50,348 nt of DNA from Selenomonas sp. (GTDB lineage Bacteria > Bacillota > Negativicutes > Selenomonadales > Selenomonadaceae). The notes beneath the pieces were generated by a model that ran no database searches, had not been told where the DNA came from, and saw only the letters and a program-made list of their open reading frames with translations. Position 1 is the first letter of the stretch. Each line of letters opens with the position of its first letter. Location of the stretch: NCBI GenBank assembly GCA_017635515.1, contig JAGBLH010000257.1, forward strand, positions 1-50,348, read 5' to 3'. The translations under genes and the position numbers were made by a program. Of the stretch, positions 33,178 to 41,367 are shown piece by piece.

Positions 33178-33261
33178 CAATTAAACTGAGAGAGTGACAA
33201 TACACGATTATTGGTTTGTAAAATATCTTGATTCAAGGAAGCTATAGGAAGGAAGATTGTC

Positions 33262-35538
33262 ATGCGGCTATTCATTGCAGAGAAGCCGTCCCTTGGCAGG
33301 GCTATTGCTGAAGGCATCGGCAAGGGAGAGAAGAAGGATGGGTATATCAGCCTCAATGGTGGCGAGGTCATCGTGACCTGGTGCTTCGGGCATATCCTGG
33401 AGCAGTGGTATCCTGAGCAGTATGATGAGAAATATAAGAAGTGGAATATGGATGACCTTCCGCTCATCCCTGATGTATGGAAGGTTTCTGTGAAGAAGGA
33501 CAGTTCCAAGCAGTTCAAGATTGTGAAGGAGCTTATCGGCAAAGCGGATTATATCGTCAACGCTGGCGATCCTGATCGTGAGGGACAGCTTCTGATTGAT
33601 GAAGTGCTGGAGTATGTCGGGAACAAGAAACCTGTGAAGCGTATCCTGCTGAATGCTATTGATGACAAGAGCGTGAAGCAGGCGCTTCAGGATTTGCGGA
33701 ACAATGATGATTTCATCGGTCTCCGCAATTCTGCATTGGGAAGGAGCAGGGCCGACTGGCTGGTGGGCATGAATCTTTCCCGTGCTTATTCTCTCCAGGC
33801 ACAGGATGCGGGTTATGGTCATATCTCCGTGGGTCGTGTCATGACTCCTACTATGGCTTTGGTGGTGCGGCGTGAACAGGAAATCATGAATTTCAAGCCG
33901 ACCACGCATTACCAGGTGCAGGTGGAATGGTCCCATGCTAATGGAAAGTTCCCGACTGCTTGGGTCATCCCTGAGGATTTTGACGGGCTTGATAGCGAAG
34001 GGAGATTGCTTTCCAAGGAACAGGCTGAGAAAGTGCTGAAGGATGTGGAAGGGAAACCCGGAAAAATCATCAGCATTACGGAGAAAGAAAAGAAGTCTGG
34101 GCAAAGGCTTCCTTATTCTCTTTCGACTTTGCAGATTGAAGCTGGTCGGCGTTATGGCTACAGCCCCCAGCAGGTTCTTGATACCATGCAGAGTTTATAT
34201 GAAGCAAAGCTCACCACTTATCCCCGTTCTGATTGCGATTACCTGCCGGAGAATCAGAGGTCGGAAGCTAATGAGGTGCTTCGGGCTATCGGTTCCATCA
34301 CGAAGGATGGCTTCAATGAGCTGGTGAAGAAAGCGGATACCAGCATTTGCAGCAAGGCGTGGAATGATAAAAAGATTTCTGCTCACCACGCTATCATCCC
34401 GACTTCCGTTAATCCTAAGTTTGACAGCCTCGAACCTATACAGCAGAGGCTCTACCTGATGGTAGCCCAGGCGTATCTGGCACAGTTCTTCCCAATACAT
34501 ATCTATACTGCTATCAAGGTGGAAGTGGAGTCGGCAGGTCATACTTTTGCCGGGACAGGAAAGATCGTGCTCAACAATGGCTGGAAGGAAATCTATAAGG
34601 GCATTGCTGATGAGGAGGAGGACGAGGCTCCGGCTATCCCCGAAATGAATGAGGGGGAAGATGTTGTATATAATGAAGGAAATGTGCAGGAGAAGATCAC
34701 GAAACCGCCTTCCCGCTTTACTCCCGCAACGCTTCTGAAGGCCATGAAGGAGATTTACAAGTATGTCAAGGATGATGGCTTGAAGGCAAGCCTGAAGGAG
34801 TTCAATGGGATTGGCACTGAGGCTACCCGTGCCGGTATCATCGAGAAGTTGCAGACTTCAAAGTATCTGGCTCTGGAAAAGGGCAAGCTGGTTCCTACTG
34901 AGATCGCTGAAATGGCTGTGAAGATCCTGCCTGATGAGATAACTTATCCTGATACCACTGCTGTATGGGAGAAGGAATTGGAGGATGTGGCCCAGGGAGC
35001 CATGAGCCTCAACGATTTCACAACGAGGCAGACGGACAGGATCAAGAATTTCCTTGACCAGGCAAAGGCTTTGAAGATGGCTCCTCCGCAGAATGCTGCC
35101 AAGTGTCCTGAGTGCGGGAAGGTTATGCACCGCAGGAAGGGAGCCAATGGCTTCTTCTGGGGATGCAGCGGTTATCCCGATTGCCGTGTAACGGCCCCGG
35201 ACAAGAATGGCAAGCCTGATTTCGAGGCTAAGAAAGCAGCCTCGGTTTCTCTGGGCAAGTGCCCCAGGTGCGGAAAAGATATCCACGAAACTGCCAAGGG
35301 ATTCAGTTGCGAGGGATACAAGGACGATCCGAAGTGTACTTTCACTATCTGGAAAGAGGCAAAGTTCGGCCCGCTGGCCGGGAAGAAAGTCACTGCCAAG
35401 ATGGTGAAGGACTGGCTGGCAGGGAAGAAGGTTCCGATGAAGGGGCTGAAAAAGAAGGATGGCTCCAAGTTCGATGCGGATACTTATCTGGAGGATGATG
35501 GCAAGTATGCCAATATCAAGCTGTCCTTCAATAAGTGA
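33262..35538 (+). CDS. topB: type IA DNA topoisomerase (topoisomerase III)
   Basis: A 758-residue TopB-type enzyme. The TOPRIM domain carries FIAEKPSLGRAIA (4-16) and GDPDREGQL near residue 107, the catalytic Tyr is Tyr320 in LTTYPRSDCDYL, and the C-terminus has two zinc-ribbon repeats (CPECGKVMHRR, CPRCGKDI). It relaxes or decatenates single-stranded crossovers and is common on conjugative plasmids, where it may resolve replicating or transferred DNA. GGAAGGAAG lies upstream of its ATG. The following small membrane-protein genes start 32 bases later. A truncated duplicate of its 5' end lies at 32867. Confidence 0.95.
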   Translation: MRLFIAEKPSLGRAIAEGIGKGEKKDGYISLNGGEVIVTWCFGHILEQWYPEQYDEKYKKWNMDDLPLIPDVWKVSVKKDSSKQFKIVKELIGKADYIVNAGDPDREGQLLIDEVLEYVGNKKPVKRILLNAIDDKSVKQALQDLRNNDDFIGLRNSALGRSRADWLVGMNLSRAYSLQAQDAGYGHISVGRVMTPTMALVVRREQEIMNFKPTTHYQVQVEWSHANGKFPTAWVIPEDFDGLDSEGRLLSKEQAEKVLKDVEGKPGKIISITEKEKKSGQRLPYSLSTLQIEAGRRYGYSPQQVLDTMQSLYEAKLTTYPRSDCDYLPENQRSEANEVLRAIGSITKDGFNELVKKADTSICSKAWNDKKISAHHAIIPTSVNPKFDSLEPIQQRLYLMVAQAYLAQFFPIHIYTAIKVEVESAGHTFAGTGKIVLNNGWKEIYKGIADEEEDEAPAIPEMNEGEDVVYNEGNVQEKITKPPSRFTPATLLKAMKEIYKYVKDDGLKASLKEFNGIGTEATRAGIIEKLQTSKYLALEKGKLVPTEIAEMAVKILPDEITYPDTTAVWEKELEDVAQGAMSLNDFTTRQTDRIKNFLDQAKALKMAPPQNAAKCPECGKVMHRRKGANGFFWGCSGYPDCRVTAPDKNGKPDFEAKKAASVSLGKCPRCGKDIHETAKGFSCEGYKDDPKCTFTIWKEAKFGPLAGKKVTAKMVKDWLAGKKVPMKGLKKKDGSKFDADTYLEDDGKYANIKLSFNK

Positions 35539-35570
35539 TGTATGAGTATGGACAAAAACGGGGGATAGAC

Positions 35571-35795
35571 ATGAATAATGTAGATAAATGCGTGTTTGGT
35601 ATGGCGTGCTTGTTCCCTTTGATCCTATTTTACGTTTATGGTCTTGCTCTTGCCGAGTTAAAGAATGTTTTCATGGGTATGTTTATGTTTTCAGCATTTA
35701 TGTCTGCATGGCCTCATGATATAAGAAGAGCATACCCATGGATGTTTCTATGTGCGGTCACATTGGTGCTGGGAATTTTCCTGCCGGAAGAATAA
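35571..35795 (+). CDS. small membrane protein, paralogue of the one at 8261
   Basis: A 74-residue hydrophobic protein with two or three membrane helices. It shares most residues with the minus-strand protein at 8261-8488, including the WPHDI block and an identical RAYPWMFLC. CGGGGG lies six bases before ATG 35571, preferred to the start at 35535 that overlaps topB. Each copy is followed by a small gene whose product starts with MI.YI, suggesting a duplicated two-gene cassette. Function unknown. Confidence 0.75.
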   Translation: MNNVDKCVFGMACLFPLILFYVYGLALAELKNVFMGMFMFSAFMSAWPHDIRRAYPWMFLCAVTLVLGIFLPEE

Positions 35796-35812
35796 AGGGA
35801 GGTTGATTAGAA

Positions 35813-36130
35813 GTGATTCAGTATATAGTAGCTTATGAGGATGACAACATGGAGTCTCCTGTTTCGGTTTATGATACGGAAAAATCTTTGGGTGACATTT
35901 TCACTTTCAATGATAATGCTAATATCCATGAGTTTTTCAATGAGCTGTACAAGTTGAAAGCTGAAGGAGCAAAGATGCCCAAGGGCGGGCTGGTCCAGGT
36001 CAAGGACACAGATTTGAATGAACTCACTACCAGATATCCTGCTGATGAAAATGCCGAAGAGCTTTCCAAGGAGGTCCTGGCGGCTATGGATACATATCCT
36101 GATGCGGTGTTTTTCTATACTTTTGAATGA
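35813..36130 (+). CDS. hypothetical acidic protein (105 aa)
   Basis: A 105-residue acidic, soluble protein. It uses a GTG start at 35813, nine bases after GGGAGG; no ATG is better placed. Its sequence (MIQYIVAYEDDNME, then DLNELTTRYPADENAEELSK) has no known motif. It lies 17 bases after the membrane protein, so the two are co-transcribed. Its N-terminus weakly resembles the 60-residue protein at 8063, which follows the paralogous membrane protein there. Confidence 0.65.
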   Translation: MIQYIVAYEDDNMESPVSVYDTEKSLGDIFTFNDNANIHEFFNELYKLKAEGAKMPKGGLVQVKDTDLNELTTRYPADENAEELSKEVLAAMDTYPDAVFFYTFE

Positions 36131-36145
36131 AAAGGTGACTGCATC

Positions 36146-36343
36146 ATGGTATCTACCTATTTGATAATATTCTATATAGTTTTTGTCATTGCTTCATTAG
36201 CATATATAAAGCATATAGCTCCTCTGGACAGGGATTGGAAGGTGAGGATGTTCATACTTATAATCTTTGCGGATTCCCTCTTATTGTTTTTCATATTGAT
36301 GCAAATGATCGGGTTGTCGGATTCTAATATAATAATTCTCTGA
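36146..36343 (+). CDS. small membrane protein (65 aa)
   Basis: A 65-residue protein with two membrane helices (YLIIFYIVFVIASLAYI and MFILIIFADSLLLFFILM) joined by a short charged loop (KHIAPLDRDWKVR). AAAAGGTG lies before the ATG. It lies 15 bases after the acidic protein and 19 bases before the signal-peptidase homologue, so it belongs to the same envelope-related operon. Unrecognised. Confidence 0.65.
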   Translation: MVSTYLIIFYIVFVIASLAYIKHIAPLDRDWKVRMFILIIFADSLLLFFILMQMIGLSDSNIIIL

Positions 36344-36362
36344 TATATTCTGGAAGGGTGTT

Positions 36363-36827
36363 ATGAAATATCTAGTTTCATTCCTGCTGATTTTGGTGGG
36401 AATCATACTGCTTGTAATAAAGACTTTGGTCTATACTATGCCTTCTGATGCTATGATGCCTCATATAAAATCAGGCAGCCATCTGGTGGTGATTTCCAGT
36501 GAATATTCCAATGGTTTCCTGCCCAAGAACGGCGAGGTTGTGATGTATCAGACTTATAAGATGGACAAGCCAGCTTTTTCCAGGATAGCTGGCTGTCCTG
36601 GTGATACCTTGAGCCTCAATGGTGGCCTCCTGACTCTGAATGGCAATACTTACAAGGAGCCGTATGTTGATGATCAGGAATTTACTATCATGCCTCAGGT
36701 CAAGGTCCTGGATGGCAGGTATTTCCTGCTGAACGATAATCGTTCCATGCTTTCTGACAGCAGAAATAAGGACATTGGAATGATAAGAAAAGACGATATC
36801 AAGGGAAGGGTTGTGCTTGTGTTCTGA
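36363..36827 (+). CDS. signal-peptidase-I homologue lacking the Ser-Lys dyad
   Basis: A 154-residue S26-family protein with an N-terminal membrane anchor (LVSFLLILVGIILLVIKTLV). The conserved boxes are recognisable: PSDAMMPHIKSGSHLVV corresponds to the SMxPT box, FSRIAGCPGDTLSLNGG to the KRxxGxPGD box and LLNDNRSMLSDSR to the GDNxxxSxDSR box. The nucleophile Ser is replaced by Ala and the general-base Lys by Ser, so peptidase activity is not expected. The last codons run into the palindrome P4, whose TGA is the stop. TraF-type peptidases of conjugative systems belong to this family; this one may be a structural or inhibitory homologue. Confidence 0.8.
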   Translation: MKYLVSFLLILVGIILLVIKTLVYTMPSDAMMPHIKSGSHLVVISSEYSNGFLPKNGEVVMYQTYKMDKPAFSRIAGCPGDTLSLNGGLLTLNGNTYKEPYVDDQEFTIMPQVKVLDGRYFLLNDNRSMLSDSRNKDIGMIRKDDIKGRVVLVF

Positions 36828-36855
36828 AAGTGGTTCTATTAGCACCACTATTCAG
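36824..36855. repeat. dispersed palindrome, copy P4, overlapping a stop codon
   Basis: CTGAAAGTGGTTCTA and TAGCACCACTATTCAG flank one T; pairing needs one bulged A and one mismatch. The TGA of the signal-peptidase homologue (36825-36827) is inside the left arm. The decayed duplicate of the 25-kb locus begins directly after it. Confidence 0.75.
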
Positions 36856-36856
36856 A

Positions 36857-37258
36857 GGAAACTTCTACACCATATACTAAACAAATCGCTTGGTTCTGGG
36901 GAATTGAAAGATAAGAAGCAGAACTTGGAATCTGCAAAACAGAGTGATTGGCGAATTTTGATACTGACATCCAAAAAATCGTGGCTCAGATTCGCTTCTA
37001 AGCCCCGATTTTTTGTTTTAGGTATAAAGATATGCCTTGGAGTATTCACTCGTTCAGAAAGGCTCCTGTGCGATATTCTGCACTTTTATGAATAAATGAG
37101 TTATATATTCACATTCATGGAAAGTTTTGCCTCAGGGGAATATTTATTAAAAATAGTTGATAATGTATATTATCGTGCTATAATAGAATTGCAAACAGAA
37201 TACACAACACCTGAGGAGGAGTTCATTATAAAGATAAATATTATGACCGCTAGAGATT
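36857..37258 (+). pseudogene. decayed duplicate of the 24.9-25.6 kb locus, including repeat R4
   Basis: From GGAAACTTCTACACCATATAC this stretch follows 24888-24915, then jumps about 320 bases and follows 25234-25605: gene 3' end (TTGAAAGATAAGAAGCAG), repeat R4 (36973-37083, minus orientation, GTGGCTCAG/CTAAGCCCCG hairpin), promoter, and GAGGAGGAGTTCATTAT. The small membrane-protein copy is dead: its ATG is ATA and a TAG follows after ten codons. No intact gene lies between 36828 and 37296; this duplicated region now serves as the upstream region of the csy operon. Confidence 0.8.
37157..37184 (+). promoter_or_regulatory. putative promoter of the csy operon
   Basis: TTGATA (37157-37162) and TATAAT (37179-37184) with a 16-base spacer, homologous to the promoter at 25504. 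The spacer has a different, shorter dyad (GATAAT and ATTATC around GTAT, 37160-37175), so repressor specificity may have changed. It lies about 110 bases before csy1 with no terminator between. Confidence 0.75.
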
Positions 37259-37296
37259 AGTTCAGGATTTGCTCCCAATACGGGGGAGGAGTGAAA

Positions 37297-38442
37297 ATGA
37301 GCATATTTGGTGAATATGTGCGGGCAGCTGCTGAGAAGAAGAAGCTTCTGCCTGATGAGTGGCTCAGGAATGCAGCCAGCAAGGCAGAGTGCTGCAATTT
37401 TTCTACGCATGTTGGTAGATACAGCCACCCGGATGTGAAGACTACATGGCAAGCTGAAAGAAATTGCTGCCCTGATGAGCCGTATGTGTCAACGGCTTCC
37501 GCTGACTGCGCTCTGGATGTGGCTGTTTCAGCTGCTTATCTGCCTACTATAAATCTGCTGTACCTCCAGCTGGAGGATGGGAGGACTTTTTATGAGCATC
37601 TGGCAGAGGATGATGAAGTCCTAAGAAGGGATATAGAGGCTTTTGATGTCGATTATCATGCCCTGCGGGATGATTTTTTGAGCATCGGGTCTTATGAGAT
37701 ACCTAAGGCAACGGATCACAGGCTTTATCAGGTTTTCTTCCCTGTGGGCAATGATGATTATCATCTGCTTACGGTGATGCCACCATCCAGCGTCATGCAG
37801 GAGTTAAAAAGACGGATTGTAGCCAGGAATAATCAGGCCTATGAGGACTGGAAGAACGGCAAAGAAAACACTTACCATAGAAAGCTCCATATCGTTCAGA
37901 CCAAGTTTGGGGGAACAAAAGTTCAGAACATCAGTTTCGTGAATAACAGCATGGGAGGACGGCTCTATATGCTGGAATCTTTGCCTCCCATACTGAGGAA
38001 GAGGGATGTGGTTTATCCTCGGAACGATTTCTTCATGGATGTGCTCAGGTTGCGTGAATTCCGTGGATTGTTTTACAGGCTTCATGGCAGGTACAAGGAC
38101 GGCAGACATAACAAGGAAATCCGGCAGTCTGTCCGTGATGTCGAGGCTCAGATCATGGAGAGAGTCCTTCTGCATGTCTATGACCTGAGGCAGGGGCCGG
38201 ACGGATGGAGCGATTGCCGCCATATAAGCACAGCACAGGCAATATGGCTTGATGACAAGCATGCTGACCTGAGGCAGAAAATGAGCTGGAGACAGGAGAT
38301 AGCTGACAGCTTTGCTGCCTGGTTCATGAATTCTTACCGCCTGGTCATGAAGCAGAAAGCTGTTGAGCTGGGCGATGGTGAATTCAAGGCATTGAGCGCA
38401 GAAGTGAAGGAGTTCATTGCCGATGACATTAGAAATCAGTAG
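37297..38442 (+). CDS. csy1: type I-F Cascade subunit Csy1 (Cas8f)
   Basis: A 381-residue Csy1/Cas8f. Diagnostic blocks are FSTHVGRYSHPDVK (about residues 35-48) and QTKFGGTKVQNISFVNNSMG followed by LESLPP (about residues 200-230). It is somewhat shorter than the ~430 residues usual for I-F. In the Csy complex it pairs with Csy2 at the crRNA 5' end and contributes to PAM recognition. GGAGGA lies six bases before ATG 37297; a GTG at 37291 is too close to it. It is first in a four-gene operon with no cas1 or cas2-3 upstream, unlike standard I-F loci. Confidence 0.92.
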   Translation: MSIFGEYVRAAAEKKKLLPDEWLRNAASKAECCNFSTHVGRYSHPDVKTTWQAERNCCPDEPYVSTASADCALDVAVSAAYLPTINLLYLQLEDGRTFYEHLAEDDEVLRRDIEAFDVDYHALRDDFLSIGSYEIPKATDHRLYQVFFPVGNDDYHLLTVMPPSSVMQELKRRIVARNNQAYEDWKNGKENTYHRKLHIVQTKFGGTKVQNISFVNNSMGGRLYMLESLPPILRKRDVVYPRNDFFMDVLRLREFRGLFYRLHGRYKDGRHNKEIRQSVRDVEAQIMERVLLHVYDLRQGPDGWSDCRHISTAQAIWLDDKHADLRQKMSWRQEIADSFAAWFMNSYRLVMKQKAVELGDGEFKALSAEVKEFIADDIRNQ

Positions 38443-38453
38443 GGGATGATTAT

Positions 38454-39323
38454 ATGTCTGAGAAATTTTTGCTGATTCCCCACTTGCGAATCATAAATGC
38501 CCAGGCTGCCAGTACGCCGTACACTGTTGGTTTTCCAGCTATGACTGCCTGGCTGGGGCTTGTCCATGCGCTTGAGCGTTCTATTCGGCAGACTGAGCCA
38601 TTTCATGAGGCAAGGCTGCCACGGGTTGCTGTATCTTGCCACAGCTGTGATTTGCAGGTGTTCAGGGATAAGAACAATCGCTATGGGTCGCTGATTGGCA
38701 TGAAAAAGCCGTTGCGGAAGAAGCAAAACTCAAATGAGTTCCTTCCTGCCCAGTTCATCGAGGAGAGCCGCTGCCATCTGGAGGTCAGCTTGCTGATTGA
38801 GGTGACAGGGCTGGAAAGCGCTGATATCAGGGCTTTCGAGGATGCAGCAAGGAAGGAATTGCCACGGCTGAAGGGAGCAGGTGGGGATATTGTGTTGTCC
38901 TGCCATGAGCTTGACCGCTGGAGGGTTTATGAGATAGCGGAAGATGATATGTCAACTGAGCAGAAACTCAGGAACAAGCTGATGCCTGGGCATGTCATCA
39001 TCGAAAGGCAAGATCTGATGGAGCATGAGGCTGGAACTGACTCTATAGACCGCATGCTTGATGTGATACAGGGGATATGCCCGTCAGATGGCTGGATCGT
39101 TCCGATTGCGGTTGGCTTCCGGGATTTGTCTGGCAGCCTCAAAGTGAAGAACCAGCGGTCATATGACCATGACCACCATTTCGTGGAGCCTCTGGTTACT
39201 ATGGGAGAGTTCATTATTCCATACCGTCTGAAGTCTATCCGGGATATGATGTGGTCATATGAGTATAGAGAAGCAGATGGCCTATATTTGTGCAAGAACA
39301 ATGGCAAGAAGCATTCTGATTGA
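38454..39323 (+). CDS. csy2: type I-F Cascade subunit Csy2 (Cas5f)
   Basis: A 289-residue Csy2. The N-terminus LLIPHLRIINAQAASTPYTV followed by GFPAMTAWLGLVHALER is the family hallmark; the C-terminal half keeps the SYDHDHHFVEPL region. It binds the 5' handle of the crRNA and forms a heterodimer with Csy1. It is a little shorter than Pseudomonas Csy2 (about 330 residues). It starts 11 bases after csy1 with AGGGG as ribosome site and ends 18 bases before csy3. No frameshift or missing region is apparent. Confidence 0.92.
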   Translation: MSEKFLLIPHLRIINAQAASTPYTVGFPAMTAWLGLVHALERSIRQTEPFHEARLPRVAVSCHSCDLQVFRDKNNRYGSLIGMKKPLRKKQNSNEFLPAQFIEESRCHLEVSLLIEVTGLESADIRAFEDAARKELPRLKGAGGDIVLSCHELDRWRVYEIAEDDMSTEQKLRNKLMPGHVIIERQDLMEHEAGTDSIDRMLDVIQGICPSDGWIVPIAVGFRDLSGSLKVKNQRSYDHDHHFVEPLVTMGEFIIPYRLKSIRDMMWSYEYREADGLYLCKNNGKKHSD

Positions 39324-39341
39324 TTAGTGGAGGTTTTGATT

Positions 39342-40394
39342 ATGGCTAAGAATACTTTGGAAGTTCCTTCTGTACTGTCTGCTGAAAAGAAAATCGTGGT
39401 GTCTGATGCGTATATGTATGGCACTACATGGTTTGATGTTCGGCATGCACTCAATGCTAATAATGTATCCTGCGAACCTTTACAGCTGGTGGAAAAGTCT
39501 GTGCGGGGAACTATTTCCAACAGGCTGAAACCTGCTATGCAGAATGATCCTGCCAAGCTGAATGCTGAGGTCGAGAAAGCTAATCTGCAAAAAGTGGATG
39601 CTTGTTCACTTAATATCAACCAGGATACATTGAAGCTGGTGTTCACTGTCAAGGTATTGAGTGGCGTAGACAGGTTCTGCGCTTGCAACAGCAGCGCTTT
39701 TGCCCAGAGCTATGGCAACTCTGTCAGGAGCTATTATCGAGAAACTGGATTCAAGGAACTGGCTTATCGTTATGCTCATAACATTGCCAATGGCCGCTTC
39801 TTGTGGCGCAATTATTTTGGGGCCGAGAAGATTGAGGTACTGGTTGATGTTGATGGGAAAAATCTTTCAGATGACATCCATCTTGAGCTGAATGCACATG
39901 ATTTCTCCATGCGTGATTTTAAGCATAATCCGGAGATTGATGTTCTGGCTGACAGGATTGCTGCCGCTTTGTCCGGCGAGATTCCTTTCCTGCTCATCAG
40001 GGTGGCTGCTTTTGCGAAGATGGGAGCAGGGCAGGAGGTTTATCCCAGCGAGGAGCTTGTGTTCGACAAGGGCAAGAGCGACAAGAGCAAGGTTCTTTAC
40101 CAGGTAGGGGGCACGGCTGCCATGCATTCCCAGAAGATAGGCAATGCAATCCGTACTATTGATACATGGTATCCTGATTTCGGCACGGAGGCCGGGGTTG
40201 GCCCGATTCCTGTTGACCCTTATGGGGCTATCACGACAATGGGGAAGGCTTTCCGCAACCCGCAGGGGAAAAAGGATTTCTATACGCTTTTTGATAAGTT
40301 CGCTTCGGGAGAAAGTCTTGAGTGCGTAGAGGATGAGCATTTTGTCATGTCCGTGATGGTGCGTGGGGGCGTTTTCGGGAAGGCGGGAGCTTGA
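39342..40394 (+). CDS. csy3: type I-F Cascade backbone subunit Csy3 (Cas7f)
   Basis: A 350-residue Csy3, the usual length. Typical blocks include SGVDRFCACNSSAFAQSY, the NGRFLWRNYFGAE segment and the C-terminal GPIPVDPYGAITTMGKAFR. Six copies polymerise along the spacer of the crRNA. The ATG at 39342 follows GTGGAGG by nine bases; an in-frame GTG at 39327 overlaps that site. The stop codon overlaps the csy4 start (ATGA). All visible conserved regions are present, so the interference complex should assemble. Confidence 0.93.
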   Translation: MAKNTLEVPSVLSAEKKIVVSDAYMYGTTWFDVRHALNANNVSCEPLQLVEKSVRGTISNRLKPAMQNDPAKLNAEVEKANLQKVDACSLNINQDTLKLVFTVKVLSGVDRFCACNSSAFAQSYGNSVRSYYRETGFKELAYRYAHNIANGRFLWRNYFGAEKIEVLVDVDGKNLSDDIHLELNAHDFSMRDFKHNPEIDVLADRIAAALSGEIPFLLIRVAAFAKMGAGQEVYPSEELVFDKGKSDKSKVLYQVGGTAAMHSQKIGNAIRTIDTWYPDFGTEAGVGPIPVDPYGAITTMGKAFRNPQGKKDFYTLFDKFASGESLECVEDEHFVMSVMVRGGVFGKAGA

Positions 40395-40969
40395 TGTTTT
40401 ATCAGGAGCTTACTTTGCTGCCAGATGTGACTATAAATATCAATCATTTGTGGAGCAAGGTATATACGCAGATCCATCTGGCTCTGGCATCGCAGATGCC
40501 TGATGGAGCAAAGGGAATCATAGGCGTGTCGTTCCCGCAGTATGAGGCTGGCAAGGATATGACTTTGGGCAGCAAGCTTCGCCTGTTCGCTGAAACTAAG
40601 GATGTCCTGGACAATCTGGAGATACGGGAGTGGCTTCGGGCATATCGTGAGTATGTCCATATCAAGGATGTCCATTCCGTGCCCGCTGATATTGATGGGT
40701 ATGCTGTGTTCAGGAGGCATCGCCAGGACAATGATGCAACACGGAAGGCCAGACGGTATGCCAAACGGCATGGTGTCTCTTTTGAGGAGGCCAAGAGATT
40801 ATATCCTGAAGAGATACAGTTCAAAGATTATCCGTTTATCCGCATGAACAGCGAAACCAATCATAACAGATTCTGTCTTGTCATCGAGAAGGTTCATCGG
40901 GATGGCAAGATTGTTGAGGGGTTCGGAAGCTTTGGGCTGGATAGCCATTCGACTGTGCCGGAGTTTTGA
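40391..40969 (+). CDS. csy4: crRNA endonuclease Csy4 (Cas6f)
   Basis: A 192-residue Csy4/Cas6f. His29 sits in KVYTQIHLALASQ at the same position as the catalytic His of the Pseudomonas enzyme. Ser154 in RMNSETNHNRF matches its active-site Ser148. The Arg-rich groove helix (RRHRQDNDATRKARRYAKRH) and the end motif GFGSFGL...TVPEF are also present. It cuts at the base of the repeat hairpin and stays bound to it. The array's hairpin (CCGCC-GTGTA-GGCGG) has the same 5-bp stem and 5-nt loop as standard I-F repeats, with paired substitutions, so enzyme and array seem matched. Confidence 0.94.
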   Translation: MMFYQELTLLPDVTININHLWSKVYTQIHLALASQMPDGAKGIIGVSFPQYEAGKDMTLGSKLRLFAETKDVLDNLEIREWLRAYREYVHIKDVHSVPADIDGYAVFRRHRQDNDATRKARRYAKRHGVSFEEAKRLYPEEIQFKDYPFIRMNSETNHNRFCLVIEKVHRDGKIVEGFGSFGLDSHSTVPEF

Positions 40970-41014
40970 CCGAAATTTTTTGTGTGGCTCAAGACCCGCA
41001 TGAAATAAGGGAGT

Positions 41015-41293
41015 ATGGGCACTAAAAAAATCATGGGTAAAAGAGCGGGAAAGGGTGTGGAAAAGGCCGTGAAAACGCCCCCTCATAGCAGCAAGTCGAG
41101 CAAGGAGCAAAAAAGAAAATTGCTGGATATGCTGGCTCGTCTGAGCACGGACGAGTTAGCTTTGGTCATGGCAACAGGATTGAAGTGCGAACATTGCCCT
41201 GTTGCAGGAGAAAAAGGTGCTTGCTATGATAAGGTAGTTTGCTGCAAAACAATGTCACAATGGTTGGGAGAGGAACAAATGGCATGCAGATGA
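41015..41293 (+). CDS. Cys-rich small protein between csy4 and the array
   Basis: A 92-residue protein. The N-terminal 40 residues are basic and Ser/Lys-rich; a helix KRKLLDMLARLSTDELALVM and a Cys cluster follow (CEHCP...ACYDKVVCCKTMSQWL), suited to bind zinc. Small Cys/Trp proteins of this type are common in phages and mobile elements. AAGGGAG precedes the ATG. It lies 45 bases after csy4 and overlaps an rdgB remnant (ATG at 41284). Whether it helps the CRISPR system or is a passenger carried along with the rdgB fragment is unknown. Confidence 0.65.
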   Translation: MGTKKIMGKRAGKGVEKAVKTPPHSSKSSKEQKRKLLDMLARLSTDELALVMATGLKCEHCPVAGEKGACYDKVVCCKTMSQWLGEEQMACR

Positions 41294-41367
41294 TGATTGC
41301 ATCCAGCAATACTGGAAAAGTAAGGGAAATTCGGGAATATTTTTCTGATTTGCCTGTTGAGGCATGA
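41284..41367 (+). pseudogene. 5' remnant of an RdgB/HAM1 nucleotide pyrophosphatase gene
   Basis: Starting at ATG 41284, 27 codons read MIASSNTGKVREIREYFSDL from residue 4 on, then PVEA and TGA. This is the start of the HAM1/RdgB fold (S/T-N-x-GKxxEx) that normally continues for about 190 residues. The match ends abruptly 40 bases before the first CRISPR repeat. It marks a recombination joint: a gene pair (Cys-rich protein and rdgB) was cut, and the array lies at the break. Confidence 0.7.

Noticed and set aside
36811-37095. A 94-codon frame across the palindrome P4 and the duplicated segment
   Set aside because: It starts inside the signal-peptidase gene, runs through hairpins and remnant sequence, and has no ribosome site; it is a by-product of the decayed duplicate.
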